64,000 bases of DNA, from contig JACPQD010000077.1 in assembly GCA_016190665.1 (NCBI GenBank), positions 1-64,000 on the forward strand, written 5' to 3'. Of this stretch, positions 58,297 through 64,000 are shown piece after piece. The notes under the pieces were generated by a model. It saw only the letters and a program-made list of their open reading frames with translations, was not told the origin of the DNA and searched no databases. Within the stretch, counting starts at the first letter, position 1. The number at the start of each line of letters is the position of its first letter. The stretch is from Chloroflexota bacterium. GTDB taxonomy: Bacteria > Chloroflexota > Dehalococcoidia > JACPQD01. A program made the position numbers and the translations under genes.

Positions 58297-59666
58297 TAAG
58301 CCAAGAGGATATAGTTAAGGGAATCGGTCTCTCCGAAGTCGTGGCCTCCAGTGAGGTGGCCGCGTATTTTGGCACGGTGGTCGTAGATTCCCGACAGGTG
58401 TCGGGGGGCGACCTCTTTGTCGCCCTTCGCGGTGAGCGCGACGACGGGCACAACTACGTCGGCGATGCCCTCCGAAGGGGCGCCAGAGGCATTCTGGCGG
58501 AGAGGATACCCGGTGACCTCTCCGGCGCCGAGCGGGCGATGGGCGCTTTTTTCCTGGTCAAAGACAGCCTGGCGTCCTTGCAAGCGCTGGCAAGGTACTG
58601 GCGAGGAAAACATGACGTTCGGGTTGTCGGAATTACGGGCAGCGTCGGGAAAACGACCACAAAGGAGCTTGTGGCAGCCCTCCTGGGCAGCAAGTACAAG
58701 GTACTTAAGAACGAGGGCAACCTGAATAATGAGATCGGCCTACCCTTGACCCTTTTGAAGTTGGACGGTGCTCATGAGCGAGCAGTGCTGGAGATGGGAA
58801 TGTACGCTATCGGCGAAATAGCGCTTCTCTGCGAGATGGCGCAACCTGCAATGGGGGTGGTCACCAATGTTGGCTACAGCCACTTCGGGCGTCTTGAGAG
58901 CCTGGAGCGCATTGCCCAGGCCAAGTGCGAGCTGGTCCGCAGCCTTCCTGAGTACGGTGTAGCCATCCTGAACGGCGACGACGCCCGGGTGCGGCCCTTC
59001 GCCGAGCAGACTCGAGCCCGGGTAGTCCAGTACGGCCTCAGTCCCGAGTACGAGATTTGGGCGGACCACGTGGAGAGCGCTGGTGTCAGCGGAGTCTCCT
59101 TCATTCTTCACAAAGGGAAGGAGGCTATTCCGGTCGATCTGCCTCTGGTGGGCAAGCACAACGTGCACAATGCCCTGGCCGCTGCCGCGGTGGCCTTCGT
59201 CGAAGGATTCGAGGGGGAGGAAATAGCAGCGTCGCTGAAGGAAACGGGAAACAGATTGCGCCTGGTAGCCCTCCCCGGCGTCAAGGAGACCACTATCATC
59301 GATGACACGTACAATGCTAGCCCGGCCTCGATGTCCGCCGCGCTGGAGCTGCTGGCGGAGGTCGAGGGACGAAAGATCGCCGTTCTGGGCGATATGTTTG
59401 AGCTGGGCTCCTACGAAGCTGAGGGGCACCTCCACGTGGGGCGCCTGGCGGCTCAAACCGTGCAGATTCTTGTTGCCGTGGGCGAGAGGGGCAGGATCCT
59501 CGGAAAGGAGGCGGCGCGAAAAGGCCTTCCTCGAGTCATCTTTGCGAACACCAATGAAGAGGCTTTAGAGGCGCTCCTTCCCCTCCTCCACCCCGGCGAC
59601 TGCATCCTGGTAAAGGGATCGAGAGGCATGGCCATGGAACAGATAGTGGCGAGGTTGAAGCAATGA
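58293..59666 (+). CDS. murF: UDP-N-acetylmuramoyl-tripeptide--D-alanyl-D-alanine ligase
   Basis: 457 aa. VVVDSRQVSGGDLFVALRGE, ATP loop GITGSVGKTTTKELVAALL, NNEIGLPLTLL, GMYAIGEIALL and DDTYNASPASMSAALELL are MurF signatures. The start ATG overlaps the ftsI stop (ATGA). It completes the UDP-MurNAc-pentapeptide. Confidence 0.97.
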   Translation: MISQEDIVKGIGLSEVVASSEVAAYFGTVVVDSRQVSGGDLFVALRGERDDGHNYVGDALRRGARGILAERIPGDLSGAERAMGAFFLVKDSLASLQALARYWRGKHDVRVVGITGSVGKTTTKELVAALLGSKYKVLKNEGNLNNEIGLPLTLLKLDGAHERAVLEMGMYAIGEIALLCEMAQPAMGVVTNVGYSHFGRLESLERIAQAKCELVRSLPEYGVAILNGDDARVRPFAEQTRARVVQYGLSPEYEIWADHVESAGVSGVSFILHKGKEAIPVDLPLVGKHNVHNALAAAAVAFVEGFEGEEIAASLKETGNRLRLVALPGVKETTIIDDTYNASPASMSAALELLAEVEGRKIAVLGDMFELGSYEAEGHLHVGRLAAQTVQILVAVGERGRILGKEAARKGLPRVIFANTNEEALEALLPLLHPGDCILVKGSRGMAMEQIVARLKQ

Positions 59667-60625
59667 CTATGGCTTTCTCTCTGGGCTTGGGCGCGCTGGC
59701 GTGTTTGCTCTCCCTGCTTCTGGGCCGTCCCTTGCTCAGCCTCCTCAGGTCGCACGCTGTTGGCAAGCAGATCAGGACTGAGGGCCCTAACTCCCACGCG
59801 GGCAAAACGGGGACGCTCACTATGGGTGGGCTGATGATCTTCGCCAGCGTGTTGGTAATCACCGTGCCCTTCAACCTGGTGAACAAGCTTTCCATCCTGT
59901 TGCCTCTGGCCACCATGGTCGCTTGCGGCATCCTGGGCGCCGTGGACGATGTGTTGAACCTTGCCAACAGCAAAACGGCCGGTATCGCAGCTCGTTTTAA
60001 GATGGCCTGGCTCCTGGCTATCGCCGCGGTGGCTGCTGGGGTGCTTTATTTTGCCTTCAACCTCGAAAGCATCAATATACCCTTCGTGGGCAAGTTCTCT
60101 ATAGGGGTCTGGTACCTGCCCATTGCGCTCCTCGTCATCGTAGGCAGCGCCAACGCGGTCAATTTGACCGACGGGCTGGACACACTGGCTGGTAGCACTG
60201 CCGCCCTCGCCTTCGCGGCCTATGGGATTATCGCTCTTCTCCAGGAGCAGCCCTATCTAGTGGCTTTCTCCTTTACAGTGGTGGGAGCCACTCTGGGTTT
60301 TCTCTGGTACAACGCCCATCCGGCGCAGGTCTTCATGGGTGACACAGGCTCCCTCGCTCTGGGCGCCACCCTGGGCGTGGTGGCGCTAATGACCGGACAC
60401 TGGCTGTTGCTGCCCATCGTCGGCCTGGTGTTTGTTCTGGAAACCGGGTCCGTAATGCTGCAAGTGGCCTATTTCAAACTGACCGGGGGGAGGCGGATCT
60501 TCAAGATGGCCCCCCTTCATCATCACTTCGAACTTTCTGGCTGGACGGAAACCCAGGTAGCCATGCGTTTTCTCCTTATCGGTATGATGGCGGCTATGCT
60601 GGGCATCGCGCTGGCCCTTTCCTGA
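59663..60625 (+). CDS. mraY: Phospho-N-acetylmuramoyl-pentapeptide-transferase
   Basis: 320-aa membrane enzyme making lipid I. About ten helices. Catalytic motifs: GAVDDVLNL (Asp pair), NAVNLTDGLDTLAG, and MGDTGSLALGA; ending with the HHHFE loop seen as APLHHHFELSGW. ATGA overlap with murF. Confidence 0.97.
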   Translation: MTMAFSLGLGALACLLSLLLGRPLLSLLRSHAVGKQIRTEGPNSHAGKTGTLTMGGLMIFASVLVITVPFNLVNKLSILLPLATMVACGILGAVDDVLNLANSKTAGIAARFKMAWLLAIAAVAAGVLYFAFNLESINIPFVGKFSIGVWYLPIALLVIVGSANAVNLTDGLDTLAGSTAALAFAAYGIIALLQEQPYLVAFSFTVVGATLGFLWYNAHPAQVFMGDTGSLALGATLGVVALMTGHWLLLPIVGLVFVLETGSVMLQVAYFKLTGGRRIFKMAPLHHHFELSGWTETQVAMRFLLIGMMAAMLGIALALS

Positions 60626-60626
60626 G

Positions 60627-62030
60627 GTGTCTCAATTGGACTTGAAAGGGAAACGGGCAACGGTGATCGGCCTCGGACGCGAAGGGGTAGCTGTGGTGCG
60701 TTACCTCGCAGCGCAGGGAGCTCAGATAACCGTCAGCGATGTCAGGCCCGCGGGGGAATTAGCCCAAAGCCTGCGGCAGATTGAGGGACTGCCGGTCAGG
60801 CTCTCCCTGGGGGAGAATCGGGTCGAGGACGCCGTGGATGCCGAAATCATCTATATTAGCCCGGGGGTACCCCTGGATATTCCCTGCATCTCCGCCGCCG
60901 CGGGTAAAGGGGTACCCCGGAGCTCACTTACCAAGCTATTCTTCGAGCTCTGCCCAGCTCCCATCGTGGGCATTACCGGTAGCAGCGGCAAGACTACTAC
61001 TACTAGTCTCGTAGGCGAGATTCTCAGAGCCGCGGGCAAACATGTCTTTGTCGGCGGAAACATAGGGATAACACTCCTGGAGCGTTTGAATGAGATAAGG
61101 CCAAACAGTTGGGTAGTGCTGGAGGTTAGCAGTTTCCAGTTGGAGACTATGGACAGAAGTCCTCATGTGGCGGCCATAACGAACATCACTCCCAACCATC
61201 TCGATTGGCATCCCAGCATGGAGGAGTACATCGAGGCCAAGGGGAACATTCTGAAATTCCAGAGCGGTATCGATTTTGCCGTTCTTAACTACGATGATCC
61301 CACAACTCGCGAGCTCGCTGAAGAGTGCGAGGCCAACGTCATTTTCGTCAGCCGGACACAGCGACCGGAGGGGCATGGCTCCTTCATCAGCAAAGGTCAG
61401 GTCGTCGTTCGATGGGGAGGGGTCGAAAGACCCGTCTGCGCGACGGCGGATATCAAGCTGCTTGGCCAGCACAATCTGGAAAACGTGCTGGTTGCGTGTG
61501 CCGTCTGTTCCGCCTGCGATGTAGATGAACAAGCCATGCGTGCGGTGGTCACCACTTTCCGTGGGGTTGAACATCGGCTCGAACCGGTGGCTCGCGTCGA
61601 CGGCGTTGATTACTATAACGACAGCATCGCCACCACGCCGGAGCGGACTGTCGCCGGATTAAGGTCTTTCAATCGCCCGGTGGTGCTGCTCGCAGGCGGG
61701 CGGGACAAACATTTGCCTGTGGAGCCTCTGGCCGAGACGGTCTGGGCGAAGTGCAAGGGAATCATCCTCTTCGGGGAGGCAGCCTCTTTGCTGGAGGACG
61801 CCATAATTCGCGCGCCCCACGATACCGCGAGGTCTCTTGACATCCGGCGGGCCTCTTCCCTTGCCGAGGCTGTCGCTCTGGGCGCGGAAATGGCCGCATC
61901 GGGCGACGTCGTTCTCCTCTCCCCGGCCTGCACCAGCTTTGACCTCTTCGTTGATTTTGAGCAGCGCGGCCGCGAGTTTAAGCGCCTCGTCCGCGAGCTC
62001 CAGCAGCAACGTCAGGAGGCCAGAAGATAG
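60627..62030 (+). CDS. murD: UDP-N-acetylmuramoylalanine--D-glutamate ligase
   Basis: 467 aa. ATVIGLGREGVAVVRYLAAQ starts the Rossmann N-terminal domain; ATP loop GITGSSGKTTTTSLVGEIL near residue 114; ITNITPNHLDWHPSMEEYIE; DSIATTPERTVAGLRSF. The start is GTG 60627, one nt after the mraY stop codon. Adds D-Glu to UDP-MurNAc-L-Ala. Confidence 0.97.
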   Translation: MSQLDLKGKRATVIGLGREGVAVVRYLAAQGAQITVSDVRPAGELAQSLRQIEGLPVRLSLGENRVEDAVDAEIIYISPGVPLDIPCISAAAGKGVPRSSLTKLFFELCPAPIVGITGSSGKTTTTSLVGEILRAAGKHVFVGGNIGITLLERLNEIRPNSWVVLEVSSFQLETMDRSPHVAAITNITPNHLDWHPSMEEYIEAKGNILKFQSGIDFAVLNYDDPTTRELAEECEANVIFVSRTQRPEGHGSFISKGQVVVRWGGVERPVCATADIKLLGQHNLENVLVACAVCSACDVDEQAMRAVVTTFRGVEHRLEPVARVDGVDYYNDSIATTPERTVAGLRSFNRPVVLLAGGRDKHLPVEPLAETVWAKCKGIILFGEAASLLEDAIIRAPHDTARSLDIRRASSLAEAVALGAEMAASGDVVLLSPACTSFDLFVDFEQRGREFKRLVRELQQQRQEARR

Positions 62031-62031
62031 C

Positions 62032-63189
62032 ATGGCCGCCACCGTTGAGACCAGAATGAACCGGCCTGACTACATCCTCCTGGCGTTAACAGGCGTGCTG
62101 GTGATCATCGGGCTGCAATGGGTCTACAGCTCCAGCTTCGTGCTGGCGGTCATGGAATACAATGACGTTACCTACTTCGTGGTAAGACAAGGGGTCTCGG
62201 CGATCATAGGCCTGGCGCTCCTGATCGCCTGCATGAACATAGACTATCATCGCTGGCGCCGGCTCAGCCCCTTGCTCATGCTTGGCGCTCTGGTCCTGAT
62301 GGCCATCCTGCTGATACCGGGTGTAGGCACGAGCAAATATGGCGCGACTCGCTGGATCAGTCTCGGCCCGCTGCCGCCAATACAGCCCACCGAGTTCGTC
62401 AAACTCTTTCTCGTTGTCTACGTATCTGCCTGGCTAGCAGCGCGCAAGGACAAGGTCAAGCAGTTTTCGTCTGGCCTTGTGCCCTTCACTATCCTGGTTG
62501 TACTGGTCTCTACCTTGGTAATGATTCAGCCAGATATGGGGACGACGATAGTCATTGTTCTCACGGCTGTGACGCTTTTCTTTCTGGCCGGTGCTGATGT
62601 CAAACACTTGCTGCTTATCGGGTCTAGCGGCGCGGGCCTGGGAGTCGCTCTCATCAGCGGCGCCGGGTACCGCTTTGGCCGGTGGGAGTCCTTCATTAAT
62701 CCCTGGGATGACCCGGCTGGCAAAGGCTTCCACATTATTCAACTGCTCATCGCCCTGGGCAGCGGAGGACTCACCGGCCTGGGGCCGGGCGCCAGCCGGC
62801 AGAAGTTCTTCTACGTGCCGGGCTCTCACACTGATGGCATTTTCGCCATCATTGGGGAGGAGTTGGGATTTGTCGGCGGCGTGATCCTTATACTCCTCTT
62901 TGCGTTCCTGACCTATCGCGGCTTCAAAGTCGTTCACACCGCCGGGGACGAGTACGGGAGGCTGCTGGCAGCAGGCATCATATGTACTGTTGCCTTTCAA
63001 GCCCTTATCAATATCGGCGGCATTACGCGGTCCATTCCCATGACTGGCATACCCCTGCCGCTTATCAGCTACGGAGGTTCTTCGCTGGTTGCTACTATGG
63101 CTTCCATCGGCATATTGCTGAACGTATCCAGGCATTGTTTGACCAGGAGCGCTGGTGGGCGCCGAAGCGCTGACGGCGCGGTAAACTGA
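62032..63189 (+). CDS. ftsW: Lipid II polymerase FtsW (SEDS family)
   Basis: 385 aa, ten predicted membrane helices. GATRWISLGPLPPIQPTEFV, VMIQPDMGTT, and PLISYGGSSLVATMASIGIL are SEDS signatures. The position between murD and murG favours FtsW over RodA. The ATG at 62032 lies one nt after the murD stop; a second ATG at 62056 is possible. Confidence 0.95.
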   Translation: MAATVETRMNRPDYILLALTGVLVIIGLQWVYSSSFVLAVMEYNDVTYFVVRQGVSAIIGLALLIACMNIDYHRWRRLSPLLMLGALVLMAILLIPGVGTSKYGATRWISLGPLPPIQPTEFVKLFLVVYVSAWLAARKDKVKQFSSGLVPFTILVVLVSTLVMIQPDMGTTIVIVLTAVTLFFLAGADVKHLLLIGSSGAGLGVALISGAGYRFGRWESFINPWDDPAGKGFHIIQLLIALGSGGLTGLGPGASRQKFFYVPGSHTDGIFAIIGEELGFVGGVILILLFAFLTYRGFKVVHTAGDEYGRLLAAGIICTVAFQALINIGGITRSIPMTGIPLPLISYGGSSLVATMASIGILLNVSRHCLTRSAGGRRSADGAVN

Positions 63190-63196
63190 GGGAGCT

Positions 63197-64000
63197 ATGA
63201 GGATTGCGGTCACCGGAGGCGGCACGGGCGGGCATGTCTACCCGGCGTTGTCCGTGGTGGAGGCCCTGGTGGAGTCTTCCCCCCGTTTGCTCTTCATCGG
63301 CACAGACCGGGGCATAGAGGCCGTCCTGGCGCGACGCCGGCGCCTTCCCTTCGCCTCCGTATCGGCTGCGGCGTTCCGGGGCAGGTCCCTCTTGCGCATT
63401 CTTCTTAACCTGTCGCTAACGTTCTGGGGTCTTCTGCAGACCCTGTCGATTCTGCGCCGCTTCCGGCCTCACGTCGTTCTTGCCACCGGGGGCTACGTTT
63501 GTGTTCCCGTGGTGATGGCGGCTTGGGCGCTCAGGATTCCCAGCTTGGTCTACCTTCCAGACGTCGAGCCGGGCTGGGCAGTCCGGCTCCTGGCCAGGTT
63601 CGCCAGTAAGGTGGCTGTAACCACAGATAGGTCCCGTAATTTCCTCCCCGCCGAAAAGGTAATCGAAACGGGCTATCCAGTTCGTCCCGAACTGGGGAAG
63701 CTATCCAGGGTCGAGGCAAGGGAGAAGCTGAGACTGGATGCCAACCGCAAGACGCTTCTCGTTTGGGGGGGCAGCCGCGGCGCTCACAGCATCAACGTTG
63801 CCATGAGCAAGATCCTCGAGCCGCTTCTCGATCTGCACCAGATTATCCATCTCTGCGGGTCAGAAGATGAGGCCTGGCTGCAGGAGGTCCGCTCCAAGCT
63901 TGCTGAAGACAAGCGCAGACGCTATTTCCTGTATGCTTATCTCCATGAGGAGTTTCCTTCCGCGTTGGCCGCCGCTGACCTCGCAGTGTCACGAGCTGGT
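63197..64000 (+). CDS. murG: UDP-N-acetylglucosamine--lipid I GlcNAc transferase, cut by window end
   Basis: First 268 codons. VTGGGTGGHVYPALSVVEAL at the N-terminus, ATGGYVCVPVVMAAWALRIP, LVWGGSRGAHSINVAM and AAADLAVSRAG are MurG motifs. Full proteins have about 360 residues, so about 90 lie beyond the window. GAGGGAG precedes ATG 63197. It makes lipid II on the inner face of the membrane. Confidence 0.96.
   Translation, partial: MRIAVTGGGTGGHVYPALSVVEALVESSPRLLFIGTDRGIEAVLARRRRLPFASVSAAAFRGRSLLRILLNLSLTFWGLLQTLSILRRFRPHVVLATGGYVCVPVVMAAWALRIPSLVYLPDVEPGWAVRLLARFASKVAVTTDRSRNFLPAEKVIETGYPVRPELGKLSRVEAREKLRLDANRKTLLVWGGSRGAHSINVAMSKILEPLLDLHQIIHLCGSEDEAWLQEVRSKLAEDKRRRYFLYAYLHEEFPSALAAADLAVSRAG

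Noticed and set aside
1..64000. tRNA, rRNA or phage genes
   Set aside because: I looked through the gaps between genes and saw no cloverleaf with conserved T-loop, no rRNA words and no phage structural or integrase genes; a covariance search could still find a tRNA that I missed.

Overview
The window is GC-rich bacterial chromosome. It carries a division and cell-wall (dcw) cluster, many family-5 solute-binding lipoproteins, two tungsten-type aldehyde:ferredoxin oxidoreductases (AOR), a glycyl-radical enzyme with its activase, FixABCX electron-transfer genes and many small toxin-antitoxin (TA) modules. This mix suggests an anaerobic or microaerophilic heterotroph living on organic acids or amines. 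A member of Chloroflexota (Dehalococcoidia-like) is my best guess, by inference only: there is no rRNA or other phylogenetic marker to settle it. I see no tRNA, rRNA, CRISPR array or intact insertion sequence.

Layout. 0-15 kb: a lipoprotein (SBP1), alpha-glucan phosphorylase, a MazEF pair, then a duplicated cassette of solute-binding protein plus AOR (SBP2-AOR1, truncated mmgE, SBP3-AOR2). Broken pieces of the same cassette lie around it: an AOR tail at 4525-4698, an SBP tail at 7128-7238 and an SBP signal peptide at 13784-13852. A retropepsin-like gene pair and a lone antitoxin-like gene follow. 15-19 kb: fixA-fixB-fixC-fixX on the minus strand. 19.6-28.5 kb: a UGA-containing selenoprotein gene, SBP4, two ABC permeases, an enolase-superfamily enzyme and two short-chain dehydrogenases. 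28.6-31.7 kb: a TA island. 32-40 kb: glycyl-radical enzyme and activase, then CapA-like, dihydroorotate-dehydrogenase-like and acyl-CoA synthetase alpha genes on the minus strand. 40-44.4 kb: cupin, a second UGA-containing selenoprotein and SBP5 on the minus strand. 44.5-50.6 kb: murE, a CoA-activase-like gene, birA and two MFS transporters. 50.7-53.8 kb: an AbrB/PIN pair and a slipin/NfeD pair. 54.0-64.0 kb: mraZ-rsmH-(secreted protein)-ftsL-ftsI-murF-mraY-murD-ftsW-murG, with murG cut by the window end.

The most important observation is two genes that ordinary ORF calling splits in two. Each has an in-frame UGA at a U-G-(S/T)-C motif, a bacterial SECIS-like hairpin whose loop starts 18 nt after the UGA, and uninterrupted homology beyond it. 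They match the UGSC (seleno)protein family. Both carry the same extra C-terminal domain of about 350 residues, and both are followed on the same strand by a family-5 solute-binding lipoprotein. I infer a repeated uptake-plus-selenoprotein module. The sequence around Sec resembles, from memory, that of glycine/betaine reductase component B.

The intergenic DNA is unusually rich in repeats: hairpins of the type AGACCG..CGGTCT, GGGGACAAGCCCC motifs, AGCTGA-rich and ATGATAAATGAT stretches, TGACCCC tracts and imperfect copies of ATCCGTG / ATCCTGT strings. One palindromic repeat appears to be translated in frame inside the glycyl-radical enzyme.
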